The notes under the pieces are model-generated. The model did not search any database and had not been told where the DNA came from. It was given only the letters and a program-made list of their open reading frames with translations. 64,000 nt of DNA from Dermanyssus gallinae (Eukaryota > Arthropoda > Arachnida > Mesostigmata > Dermanyssidae), in the NCBI GenBank assembly GCA_003439945.1, contig QVRM01000484.1:744001-808000 (forward strand), in the 5' to 3' direction. Of this stretch, positions 50,987 to 63,797 are shown piece by piece. The position numbers and the translations under genes are program-made. Position 1 is the stretch's first letter; every line of letters starts with the position of its first letter.

Positions 50987-51640
50987 CGTACGTGATAAGG
51001 AACCCAAAATAGCCAAGATCGCATAGGCACGAGGTGGCTGCTTTTGCTCTGTAAACATTTTTGGATATCTACTTCAGGAGCACTAATAAAGTCGATATCG
51101 GCAATGACGACTTTCGTCATACGTTCCTTTTCCTGTATAATGTCCAGGCGGCTTTAAAGGGCAGCGTCTGTGGGAGTCCCCCGTCGTACAGATGGGCAAC
51201 AGCTCCTGCCATGAAGAAACCTCAAACGACAATCGATAAATAAACACGCATTACGCTGATTGCCACGTATGCGTTTCGATGTGCCATCCTGCAGGTAAGC
51301 CAAGCTACCTGTTAGAGCAACCGACAAACCTACAATACGTAAGCGCTCCAAATACAACCAAACTCTTTGTTGCTCTCTCTCTCTCTTCAGTAGCATTGAC
51401 ACCTTGAAGAGCGATTTCGTCTCGGAACCACCATAATACACTGTTAGCATCAGAAATAAATTACAACGAACAGAACAAACACTCACAATTCGCACTGATG
51501 TAACGGAGCTTTTTTTTGTAATCATTTTTCCCTGAGGCTATTTGCCCGTGTACGGTTTTTCATGTAATGGCTAACTTTTAATCCACTCCTTTTTTATTAA
51601 TTTACCTTGTCTAATTTGGAAACCATGCAAACCAATTTAA
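50881..51640. other. No recognisable gene
   Basis: Contains (TA)n at about 50956-50982 and a CT-rich run near 51373. The short frames on both strands have no family signature. Confidence 0.55.
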
Positions 51641-51715
51641 GAGTGGCCGGTCTGGGTCTCGAACCCAGTCCTCCCGAATGCAAGACAGAGGCTTTACCAC
51701 TAAGCCATCTTGCTC
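51641..51715 (-). pseudogene. tRNA-like sequence (tRNA pseudogene or SINE head)
   Basis: 75 bases on the minus strand with a perfect D-arm (GGCT...AGCC enclosing TAGTGGTAA), A box TGGCTTAGTGG, and a perfect T-arm (CTGGG TTCGAGA CCCAG). The acceptor ends pair at only about three positions and the anticodon stem is poor, so I do not call a functional tRNA. A TGC triplet sits in the anticodon loop position. Confidence 0.6.
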
Positions 51716-52309
51716 GGTCTACGGACCCGCATCATAAAGTTCGAACTCCGCAGCACCTGGCGGCAGAATCCGCATCTCCAAATGCAATCGTAACTTATAC
51801 CTCGTGCGCGCCTGTTCATTTTCAGACAGTTCCATTTGTAAGTAAAGCTGAACGTCTGCCTTCTGCTACTGTTGTTTTGGGATACGCGGCTTCTGGCCTG
51901 GCGTATATTAAGTAGTGCCACCGACCAGACTCGGCGCCAGATTCGGTCCCTAGCCAGTGCTTTGTTATCTCGTGTGACTCTATGCAGTGTACACTTTTAT
52001 GCAGAAAACGATTGCAGGGCCGTCGAACACATAGTCTCACTCGATGAGGGATAAAAATCTTTGTATTGTGATCTTGAGAAGAATGATAACATTCGGGCGA
52101 ACCTTCAGTCGTGATAACTAACGCCATCAACTAGGAGGTACAAATATATACCATCGACCAATAACAGCCATAACAATAACAACATTAGGGCGACGAGACA
52201 AGCGTCAACAATGACGCTGGCAGCATCAACGACATCGACCAAACGCAGCATGCATGAAAAAATGACTGTCATGAATCGTAAATGAAAAACACAAGTGGAT
52301 TAATATCAC

Positions 52310-52349
<40 letters not shown>

Positions 52350-52483
52350 TAGTTTACCGGTTGTTTAAATGGTCTAATACCGCGTACGGATGCAAAGTGT
52401 AGCAAATTGGATGTCGCTGGAAAATCCCGACTAAGACATTGAGCAACGCGATTTCTCCAGATCAGAATGTACATAGACAATGT

Positions 52484-52750
52484 TCAAACATGGAAATACA
52501 TACACTCATCTGAGAGGTGCAGCGTGGCCACATATAGCCTCGCCTGCTGCCATTGCTTACGCTGTTCGCTAAACTCCTGGGAGCATTCCTCAGTTCCGCC
52601 TTCTTCATAGCACTGTAGGCCCTTATCTAATGAATGGAGAAAAGTGCACTCCAGTGTCGCCAAAAAAAGTTCGCTATATCCGCGCATTGATAATGGCCGC
52701 CCATGTACTTGCGTTTGTAAACTCATAAAGCAAAGATAAAGGCAAGCCAC
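52484..52750 (-). other. Unassigned open frame, possible exon or relic
   Basis: An open minus-strand frame of about 88 codons with protein-like composition: GYSELFLATLECTFLHSL, then CYEEGGTEECSQEF and QWQQARLYVATLHLSDE. I do not recognise the family. A possible donor (C|GTAAGC) lies within it near 52563. It could be an exon of an unseen gene or a decayed element. Confidence 0.25.
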
Positions 52751-53557
52751 CGCGTTTTAACTGCTCGTGTTTATCGGTGTAATAATAGTACTGGCTGCTG
52801 TAAACAGTTTGTCAGTAGTCAAATCTATTCGGTGATCCGAGAACATTTGGCTGCAATCGCAGTTTAAAGCTTACCATTACAAGGATTGATTGATTACAAG
52901 GACATAACGATGACCTATTGCAACCCAAACAAAGACTAATAGAAAATACCACAACGAAGCAAATCGGCAACGAATGCGCGTTGAAGCTCGCGACCTCATC
53001 AAGAAATTCAAAGTCCACCGAAGGAGCTCTCGCCCCCCATCGAACTCCCGAGGCATGAAATGAAGTTCGCGTGGCCGGCCGCTTTACCAGACCCCCTTAA
53101 CGGATTTCTTAGCTACACCAGACAGAAACAATCACAGTAACAGCAACGTTTTTACTACTTTATCACTAGAGGCTAGTACAGGAACTTCACAATACGGTGG
53201 CCAAAGTCGCGAAGTATCGGTCATTCATTCATATAACGCCCCTTCTATTCTTGGATTGTAGCGTTCCTTTCTCGTATTGACACATGATGCCACGGAAAAG
53301 GACAATTGAATAAATCAAGACTTTTCCTCCTACCGCAATTCTCTTGTCGCCATAACATTTTCTTCTATAAGTCCCTTTTCCCCTCTAGCTCTTCCTGTTT
53401 TGATACCGCTATTCGTGTTTTCTTAGTGAAAAACATTATAAGCGATCACTATATGTCAGCACGCATCACACCATACCACGAACGCTACCATAAAAAAATG
53501 ATAAAAGTTGCTCAAACGCAAGTTTGCGTCTGTCAGCGAAGCGGATAACAGAGATCA

Positions 53558-53559
<2 letters not shown>

Positions 53560-53595
<36 letters not shown>
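53560..53595. repeat. (TA)n microsatellite
   Basis: TA run of about 35 bases shortly before the palindromic block. Confidence 0.9.
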
Positions 53596-53600
<5 letters not shown>

Positions 53601-53698
53601 TTATTTATATATATTTATACATATATACCTAGTGGTCTGGGTCAACACGACCCCTGGCTCTTAATCATTACCATCTCATCGGTAAATTAAATATTAAG

Positions 53699-53747
53699 TT
53701 TAATACACTGCTGTATTACTTAGTAATACAGCAGTGTATTAAATTAT

Positions 53748-53780
<33 letters not shown>

Positions 53781-53835
53781 ATAATAATAATTTAATACAC
53801 TGCTGTATTACTTAGTAATACAGCAGTGTATTAAA
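53699..53835. repeat. Two 45-bp near-perfect palindromes around an AT palindrome
   Basis: The segments 53699-53743 and 53791-53835 are identical and each is its own reverse complement except for the central base. The arm is TTTAATACACTGCTGTATTA. Between them is a (TA)n/(TAA)n stretch that is itself nearly palindromic. The whole 137 bases can therefore fold as nested hairpins. Confidence 0.9.
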
Positions 53836-54149
53836 TTATTATTATTATATAATATATATATATATATATATATAAAAGAGGACGGCTGAGTAGGTTTATG
53901 AATCTCATCAACATCAACGACGCCCGGTGTGCTCCATACATTTTATCAGTTAATCTTGCTGAGAAGGTCACAAGAGTGTTCTAGTGGAAGCCATCTAGTA
54001 GATTGTAGCATTGCAATCGCAAAAAGATCATCGCAAACCAGCACGATTTGTGAGCGTCAGGATCATTTTCCCCCATTAAAACAGATCGATAATCGATGTA
54101 GCGATAAGCAAACGGGCAAACTTAGGCCCAAATATATCTCTAGCGTTTT

Positions 54150-54266
54150 GGGGCTGACTCTTAACATTTAACGTCCAAACGTGCAACGGCCGGGGATCGA
54201 ACCCGTGCACCAGTGTGTCTTCTCCGGTCGCAACGTGCACGCAAATGCACCACGCCACCAGGCTCT
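54150..54266 (-). mobile_element. SINE family A, copy 3 (internally deleted)
   Basis: The minus strand has the tRNA-like head GAGCCTGGTGGCGTGGTG and the B box GGTTCGATCCC. The body lacks the central part present in the other copies, joining the B-box flank to the ...GAGTCAGCCCC end. No clear duplication is visible. Confidence 0.75.
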
Positions 54267-54756
54267 CTTTGTCCATCATTACGTACAAGTGTGGAACGTG
54301 GAATTGTGGCCGAAGACACCTAAACCAACATAATTGAATGTTGTCGCTCAATACTTCGACATCGTACACTGGTCGTATGCGGTCTTAATTTAGCCACTCG
54401 GCCACTTCTTTGACTACAAACAGTGGCCAACCAACGAGTTACTCACACATTATTTATATTAAGGATTAGTTAATAAGTCTGTAAAAATCATTTACATCAA
54501 CTAGTCGAGTCGGCGAGAAGCGGGGGTGCGTGCCCGGACATCAGCTTCCGACTGTATCTCTGTACTTCACCGAGTAATTGTAAAAGCCGGACTATGCGCA
54601 AACGAAATCTATGTTTTTCTGCGATTCGGGGCTCGGGACTAAAGTCATCGTAAACAAATTTTACGCTAGGAGAGGCTCACCCGTGGCTGATTCTTCGCGC
54701 TTCTGATTTTGGGCATGGAGTAAACTCATTCGCTTGAAAAGATGACGGATTTCAGC

Positions 54757-54783
54757 ACATGTTGAAATACCATGCAAAGGCAG

Positions 54784-54814
<31 letters not shown>

Positions 54815-54816
54815 CG

Positions 54817-54855
<39 letters not shown>

Positions 54856-54887
54856 CGCCCTGCCTTTGCATATGTATTTCAACATGT
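54757..54887. repeat. Long imperfect hairpin: 27-bp arms around (TA)n
   Basis: The left arm ACATGTTGAAATAC...GCAAAGGCAG (54757-54783) is the inverse of CTGCCTTTGC...GTATTTCAACATGT (54860-54887), with only a 1-2 base bulge. The loop is two (TA)n runs around CGTATG. It could be the fold-back end of a MITE or an inverted duplication. Confidence 0.8.
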
Positions 54888-54959
54888 CCAACAATCCACG
54901 TTATATATTTATATATAAAAAATGTTTGAAGCCTAAACTTCTAAGGTCCTCTGATTTGT

Positions 54960-55255
54960 TTTGCTTGGAGGCGCCCATTGGTGGCAAACAACCGTTGGAT
55001 CCTCCATTACGACAACGTAACGGCACACATCGTTACTGATTTCGTATTATTTGATACTAAGTTTGATTTATATATTTTCGTAACGTTCCTATTCGCCGGA
55101 CCTGGCACTGTGCGACTTTGTCTTGTTCCCACGGACAAAAATGTGGATCCCCCTCAGCAGGGAAGTGCTGTTACGTGAATAGACAACGTTTCGAGGCTAA
55201 AGAAGAGATGCTGAGAATTCGCAGGAACAACTCAACTCAATTCCGAAAGACGCGT
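54960..55255 (+). pseudogene. Mariner transposase relic (middle part)
   Basis: The plus strand codes NNRWILHYDNVTAHIVTDF, the decayed HxDNAPAH motif around the second catalytic Asp, then LFAGPGTVRLCLVP, corresponding to SPDLAPCDFFLFP. It matches the relic at 22590-23025 closely (WTNNAWILHHDN, LLFTGPGSL) and probably belongs to the same subfamily. It is dead. Confidence 0.7.
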
Positions 55256-55388
55256 TTAAATATTTCGAGGATAACACTGGTGAAGGAGGTAGTATAAACG
55301 CACAGCGAGTAATAAATAAACGTTATTTTTTAATAAATGTATCAGGACTTTTCGATCTGCTCTCGTAAATATCACATCTGCGAAGGTA

Positions 55389-55480
55389 GGCATATATAGA
55401 GATATATATAGGCATATATAGAGATATATATAGGCATATATAGAGAGTAGGCATATATATATAGAGAGAGAGAGAGATAT
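55389..55480. repeat. 22-bp tandem repeat and (GA)n
   Basis: The unit GGCATATATAGAGATATATA plus two bases occurs twice in full, then in two shortened forms, and ends in a GA run. Confidence 0.85.
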
Positions 55481-57144
<1,664 letters not shown>

Positions 57145-57689
57145 CTTAGTAGTACTTGTTGTAATTCGCCCGGTTCATTAGAATATCCTATTTTTTCTAT
57201 TTTTAGAGGACTCACTGAAAAATGCGGCACGGTCACCACGGCATAATTGTCTTTGACTGCAAGTGTAGGCCGGTAGTGTGGGGCCCACTAAAAATCAGGC
57301 ATGTCCTCTTTATCCCCCACCCCTCACCAGGGAAGTGCTGTTCGCATTACTACCAACTACAAATGTTAAACCAAACAAGAATCTGCCTGTGCCCTCACGA
57401 GTGCACTTCTACATAAAATGCTCACACGAATTGCGTCGTCACAGAACAACAAAAATGGAAATGGAACATCGTAGCAAGCGTTACTCATACACGAATGTAG
57501 AAATGAACACACAGTCGATAAAGAAGGGCCAGTGGATAAGGCCTTCCCTAACCCTAAAGAATTTGATGGCACGGCGCTATATATATATAGTGAGAGAGAG
57601 AGAGAGAGGAACGGGTTGAGGGTAACACCCGCCACCCATGGGTGCCCATCATGTGCACACATGCGCCCGTTATCTACAGACAGGCCAGA

Positions 57690-58080
57690 TTTGTCTGCAA
57701 TTGGCATTATCGACTTTAGAAATCATTGTGGAGATACACAAAAAACTGAATTAATGAAGTTTCGACGTGGCCGTAAACTCGCAATGAGCAAGACTAAAAA
57801 AGGGTTAAAATATGTTAGCAGATAAGTACTTGGGCATAACACTGACTCCGTATACAACGAAGTTCAAGCTACATCGACAGGACAAGGTGAGAATAGCACT
57901 CGTAGCGACAAGGCCTATAGAAATCTCCCCAGAAAGCCTCACTGGATACCGCATAGACTGTGCTCACCTCGAAATAATTCGGAAAATACTTAGTGTAAAA
58001 CTTTTTTTCTGAAGAGGTCCCTGGGGCCTGATGTCGATGTGAGGAACCGTCTTGCATGTGTACCCACACAAACAGCCCTA
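57690..58080 (+). pseudogene. Non-LTR retrotransposon RT fragment, decayed
   Basis: Plus strand: KTELMKFRRGRKLA (compare KTKAMKFRRGGRLA at 59.4 kb), then ADKYLGITLTP and FKLHRQDKVRIALVATR, the FxYLG block and following helix. It is the same family as the 59 kb copy but more decayed, and breaks off before the thumb. Confidence 0.7.
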
Positions 58081-58694
58081 GTAAATTACGGAATACCATT
58101 ATTATGAATCATATGATACGTACATTTAAGAGTACTACTGTAAGGTATCATGAACAAGATTATACGAAAAATAATATAAAGTAAATCTATATCTATCGTC
58201 GGCCAGACTGGTGACAATCGTATGTGAGTGTTTAGTTAAGCAATGAACTTGAAGGTTTTTAACTTGACAATGGTAACAAGAAATAGATATGTATATATAA
58301 CAGTGCCCAGTCTAAACTTAGGTTACACATTACTACTGATCTTAAGTTTCATCATCATTTAATAGAAGCCGTTAAGTGTTCAATTAATACAATTAGTGTA
58401 TATTTCATCAAGCGTGACTGAATGCCTATATTAGACTGTGTAAAGCGCTCATTCGTAAAAAGTTGCGGTATCACCATCAAGTATATAAAAAAGACCTGCC
58501 CAATGAAATATCTGTTGCCATCCAGCAAAAAAGTTAATAGCGTATAAATGTATTTGAGAATTTAAGTTGCAGATGCTGGATATGAACGCGTCAAATACAA
58601 CTGCATCCGTTTCTGATTAATTCTAACGCCAGAATGGGCGCCCGCTTGTACAAATGCACTAAATTAGGGTACACTTTTCGTCAAGTGAATTCAA

Positions 58695-58906
58695 AGCTTG
58701 ACAATGACAAAAAAAATCCTTTCGGGACTGACTCTCAGCCAAGATTTAACGTCCATGGGACTGCATTGCTTCATAGACGGACCCCCATAAATACAAATGT
58801 GCAACGGTGGGGTTCGAACCCGCGCACCTATGTGTCTCCTCCGGTCGCGAGACGCAGACTACGCATGCACCCACCACGCCACCGGGCTCGACAGCTTGAC
58901 AATGAC
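58695..58906 (-). mobile_element. SINE family A, copy 4, with perfect 14-bp target-site duplication
   Basis: AGCTTGACAATGAC lies on both sides (58695-58708 and 58893-58906). The minus-strand element runs from GAGCCCGGTGGCGTGGTGGG through the B box GGTTCGAACCC to GAGAGTCAGTCCCGAAA and then T-rich sequence. The tRNA-like head and duplications show retroposition. Confidence 0.9.
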
Positions 58907-59107
58907 TAACGAAGCCATTGCGGGAGCGAAATGGATCAACAGTACGCACTCGTATTACACTTAACACTATGGATTTATACAACTTTTGTTTCACATAAAC
59001 TACAACGTGATTGGCATTAATTATATACATAAACAATTTAGCAACATTTTAGTTCAAATTTGCATCATGTAAGGACATATCCCTTTCATTGTGTTATTAA
59101 ATATGCA

Positions 59108-59220
59108 TTCGGTTTGATTGCAAATGTATATAAAGGGGAAGACTGTTCGGTTTGATTACAAATGTATATAAAGGGGAAGACTGTTCGGTTTGATTGCAAA
59201 TGTATATAAAGGGAAAGCTG
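59108..59220. repeat. Three 38-bp tandem units
   Basis: Units at 59108-59145, 59146-59183 and 59184-59220, starting TTCGGTTTGATT and each containing GTATATAAAGGG, a TATA-box-like core. The third has small changes. The array lies immediately before a truncated reverse transcriptase. TAAAGGGGAAGAC from the units recurs at about 60253, just past that relic. Confidence 0.88.
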
Positions 59221-59224
59221 CGTC

Positions 59225-60195
59225 TCGTTTACACTTCTCCTTGCTGACCTCATCGGTTACGTCCGACAGGAGTACCAAAAAGCCGTAGTGGTAATGTATG
59301 CAGATGATATCATGGTCGCTCATCGCGATTTAGGTGCCATCAAGCGCATTACCTCTATATTAGAGGCGTTCCTTGTCTCGAAAGGACTTGAAATAAACAC
59401 CAGGAAGACCAAAGCCATGAAATTCAGGCGTGGAGGTCGATTGGCTGCCAGAGACGTTATACGTTGCTGCGGCCCAACCATTGGAGTTTGTTAACTCTTT
59501 CCAGTATCCTGGCCTTCGGGTTCAATATACGGGAACTACGTTCACAGCGCATGTAAACGAAACAGTACGGAAGGCACTTGTCTCTCTTTACGGGGAAGTA
59601 GACAATGTCCAAAGACTGTGTGTTCTATCAGCAGTGAGGCTCTTCATGCTTAAGATTGTTCCGGGGCTGATGTACGGTCTTAACAGGGTGTGGAACCACC
59701 TCACGCTAGCGAATTTAAACCAGCTTGAAAGGTGTTTTTCATTATATATGAAGCGAGTGCTCTGCTTGCCTATCCGAGCGAGGAGCCGCTTTGTATTTCT
59801 CATGTCAGGCTGCCCACCGGCTGCTGAAACAATCCGACTAAGGCTGAGGATGCCGCGTACAGTACCTCACGAATGTTTTATTTCGGAGTGGGAAGCTAAA
59901 GTCAAACAGGCCAGATGGGAGATCGGTGGTTTGGACGTTTTCAATGCCTTGCACCGTTTGGTTTGGTTTTGCATGTGACAATCGCCACGTATACACCAGG
60001 TACATAGTGCACTGGTTATCACTACCTGGTATGTTCAAACGCAACCTTTCACGACGAGTACGAGTTGTGCACCTGCCGGTTCTGCCTGCAGAGGTGTGCC
60101 AAGTACCTATGCAGTGGAATGCACAGCGCTGGACCGAAAATCGCTTGCACTACTTCTCTCGTCGGAAGCGTGAAGAAGATAGAGCTTCATGAAGA
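59225..60195 (+). pseudogene. Non-LTR retrotransposon RT fragment (best preserved copy)
   Basis: Frame 1 (59288-59490) has VMYADDIMVAHRDLG, the catalytic YADD box, then KTKAMKFRRGGRLAA. After a frameshift near 59470, frame 2 gives PLEFVNSFQYPGLRVQYTG, LKIVPGLMYGLNRVWNHL and RCFSLYMKRVLCLPIRARSR. The 3' portion (to 60190) continues the ORF. The 5' part of RT and the endonuclease are missing. Copies at 20, 35 and 58 kb are relatives. Confidence 0.85.
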
Positions 60196-60464
60196 AACAT
60201 TTTTGAAATGTATATTATACTCAATTTGAGTGAAATAAACATAATTGTAATAAAGGGGAAGACAGAGTTTACCCCAAACCAAGTAGTATATTAGAAAAGA
60301 AGAGATCTCTATTACTTAAGAAAGGGGATAGTTTAGTACATAGCTCTTCCTTCATCCTTGATTGTTGTATTGGGTGGAGTGTTGTCCTGCTATTACATTG
60401 CTCTGGATCAGCTGAGTAGCCACCTACTGACACGAGGAACAAGTGGTTTCGATTATGTCTAAAG

Positions 60465-60514
60465 CCCCCCCCCCCCCCCCCAACTTACGACGGCGGACAC
60501 CCCCCCCCCCCCCC
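60465..60514. repeat. Two poly-C tracts flanking a short repeat
   Basis: C17 (60465-60481) and C15 (60500-60514), each followed by a similar short sequence (AACTTACGACGG and AAGCTTACGACACGG). This suggests duplication of a poly-C-plus-tail unit. Confidence 0.85.
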
Positions 60515-61909
60515 TAAGCTTACGACACGGACTGTCATCCACATTAACAAACTTTTTGCTGACGCTGTTGCAGGCCTTTTTGTTGTGATGTGACTAAAGT
60601 AACTTGTTTTTCATTAGCCGTAAGCATACCAGTAACATATCAGGGTGATTACTGTTCCGTTGTTGTAGCCGCCATTGGCTCCGCCAGTAGGCACTTCACG
60701 TCATCACGTAAGCAGTGCTAGAGCAATGCAAATGATAAGAAACTATACTAACTTTCGAGGAAGATACAGACTGAATCCCTCTGTGTGCAGGAATAGAAAC
60801 CCCGCCCGGCACCCCACACGTTATTAAGCTAGCTCACAACTGCAGCGCACGCATCTCCCAAAGACAATATAGAAATTTAACTACGCCGAGAGCTTCCAGT
60901 AACACCAACAACAAAAATAGCAACAACATACCACGGCACGAAATACTTACACCAGGGTTTGCTTCCACAAGAGCAGCTATGAAGGCCAAGAGGAGTTTTT
61001 AGTGAGCATGGTATAAACATGGCCCTAAACAGCCAGTGTCGGGTCCTTCACTACCCACGAATAAGACCAGTTGGGCGCAGAGGTAATAAACATTTTTTGA
61101 AAAACTTGCAATAGCATGTCGTCATTAAAACACACGCACACACACTAAAGGCAACTGGAGCCTCGGGAGGGAAGACACACGGAACGATTTTCACAAACAG
61201 TGCCATTGTTATTGACAATAGCGGCCACAAGAGTCAAGAGTAAAAACTAGCAAAAGAAGTAGCGTCCAAATACAACAAAAAAAACAGCCATAACAACGAT
61301 AGCAATAACAACACGTCGCAAAATCTTCACACCAACAACGTCAACGTGTAGTCTACCAATTCGCACGAACTCGCAGATTTAATTTCTACAATAATCGTCA
61401 ACAGACAGATCACAGCAAGAGATGACAACAACAACAATAAAATAACGATAACAACAGTACGCCGAGGAACACAACACGACAGTGTCCCTGTTTGTATTGT
61501 AAACAGGACAGCAAGTAAAACAACACCGATAGAAAATCATACACTATCGTAGGCAAATACAAAAATACGAACATTTTCATATTTCGCAATTTCACCACCC
61601 ACAAAACCACTACAAGTACAGCAGGCTAAAAAACTTTAAAACTTTCAGCTACACCAGTCGACCACTCATTACAACTTAATAATTAGTATTAGCAAGGGGT
61701 AGCAGTAATCTACGGTCTGACAGAACAAGTTGGCAATTCCCAATCGAGCATGTTCAGAATCCGGAAGAATCCTAGCCGGCCCCACGCGCCCGCTGCGCAT
61801 GATGAAGCTCAGGCTGCAACTCCGGAACACACAAAACTGGGGTGTTGAACCAGAGTAGGGCGCACTGCTTTTGCTTGTTATGAAACTACAGACTGCGTAA
61901 CGTTTGTAA
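60515..61909. other. No recognisable gene
   Basis: A/C-rich sequence full of AACAAC-type simple repeats, with no coding signal. Confidence 0.55.
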
Positions 61910-62165
61910 GAATGTAACAGAATTCCAAAGTCGCTGGCGGGTGGTGTCGCAGGCCTTTAAGAGCATTCCTCTGGTGAAAATGACGGAACACGGGGCCCGA
62001 CACATGCTCCTGTCTAGTCCTAGCGGGAAGACAGGCCTGTTGGACAAACCTCGACTGTTTGAAGCATCGTTGAACTGGGCTGAGATCCTGGGCTAGAGAA
62101 CCCGTATCCACACGTTCACGCTGAGACGACTGTTCACTCCAAAGTGCTAACATAATAAAGCTATA
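61910..62165 (+). pseudogene. 3' end relic of the VWD-type retroelement
   Basis: The last 96 bases (62065-62160) align with 50197-50290, sharing TTGAACTGGGCT, GAGAACCCGT, CACACGTTC and CACTCCAAAGTGCTAACAT. Upstream similarity is much weaker. The shared end implies a common 3' terminus. Confidence 0.6.
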
Positions 62166-62328
62166 TAAATAAATTATACATATCATATAGCTAGTAAAAT
62201 AAGCATCGTTTCAAACGGACCGGACCGTTTGTGTCTAGTGAGGATTCCTCGAGTAATTAAAACAGTCAAATCAAGGTAACAGTAATATCACTAGCACCAT
62301 GGACAAGTAACGCTCGTGCATAATAAAA

Positions 62329-62331
<3 letters not shown>

Positions 62332-62358
<27 letters not shown>
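62332..62358. repeat. (TAA)n microsatellite
   Basis: About nine TAA units. Confidence 0.9.
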
Positions 62359-62360
<2 letters not shown>

Positions 62361-62699
62361 CCTTCCGTTTTTGGTTCTGTCCCCCGAAGCGACCATAAAG
62401 AGACTACCGACAGAGAGAATGAGAAACAGCTAGAGAGACGTCACTCCAAAGGTGGCTTAGATCTTCTGACACGCGACAACTATCACCACCGCCACCCAAA
62501 AGCAGCTACACATGTTGTATGTCGGCGTCAGCGGGGATTACCTAACGCTGCTTAGGTTTGCCTTGGTAAAACTGCGGCCTCGTCTACCGAAACCCTGCCC
62601 GCGACAGAACGGAGTGAAGGAGATGGCCGCCGGGGACTTTGATACTACGATTACTAGATCGTAATCTTAAGCCATTTTTTTGAAAAAAAAGCAAACTTT

Positions 62700-62948
62700 T
62701 AGAAATATCCACTTGAGAGCATTGCACACTCTTTGGATGAGATCTTTCTTAAGATTTCCAAATTCGGCTTACGGCTAGACGTGAATGATCGAATGTACAC
62801 ATATGCGCATGTGTTTACTTTGTTTACGATTCGTATCATCGCCCGCCTCATTGACTGCTTCAGCGATACTCCGTACGGAGAAGTCGGCAACACCGTTACG
62901 AACTCGGTCACTCGCAGCTGACAAGAAAGAGAGAGAGATAGAGACATA

Positions 62949-62989
<41 letters not shown>

Positions 62990-63190
62990 CCGCTGCTTTA
63001 CATCAATAACGTCCAAATCGTCCAAAAATACACCAAGAATCCGTGTGTATTCACCGAAAACAACGCCGAATTCCGAGAACGAAATTATCAGAGATTTGGC
63101 CGCTACAGTAGCAGTCGCCACAAGTGTACATCCATGACTTAGCACCGTTCGTAGTCGTTGTATTAATAATGCTACTAACAGAAAACAATA
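62700..63190 (-). other. Possible exons of an unidentified minus-strand gene
   Basis: At about 63160-62990 an open frame reads VATATVAAKSLIISFSEFGV, then FGEYTRILGVFLDDLDVID, and ends at possible donors GTAAAG or GTATGT. After a (TA)n stretch, a strong polypyrimidine tract and CAG (about 62921) precede a second open segment with VRNGVADFSVRSIAEAVNEA. The two segments do not join in frame by the best sites, so I cannot prove a gene. Family not recognised. Confidence 0.3.

Positions 63191-63797
<607 letters not shown>

Noticed and set aside
55389..55480. Tandem units as a CRISPR array
   Set aside because: The repeats are contiguous without unique spacers and are built from TA/GA dinucleotides in a eukaryotic genome.
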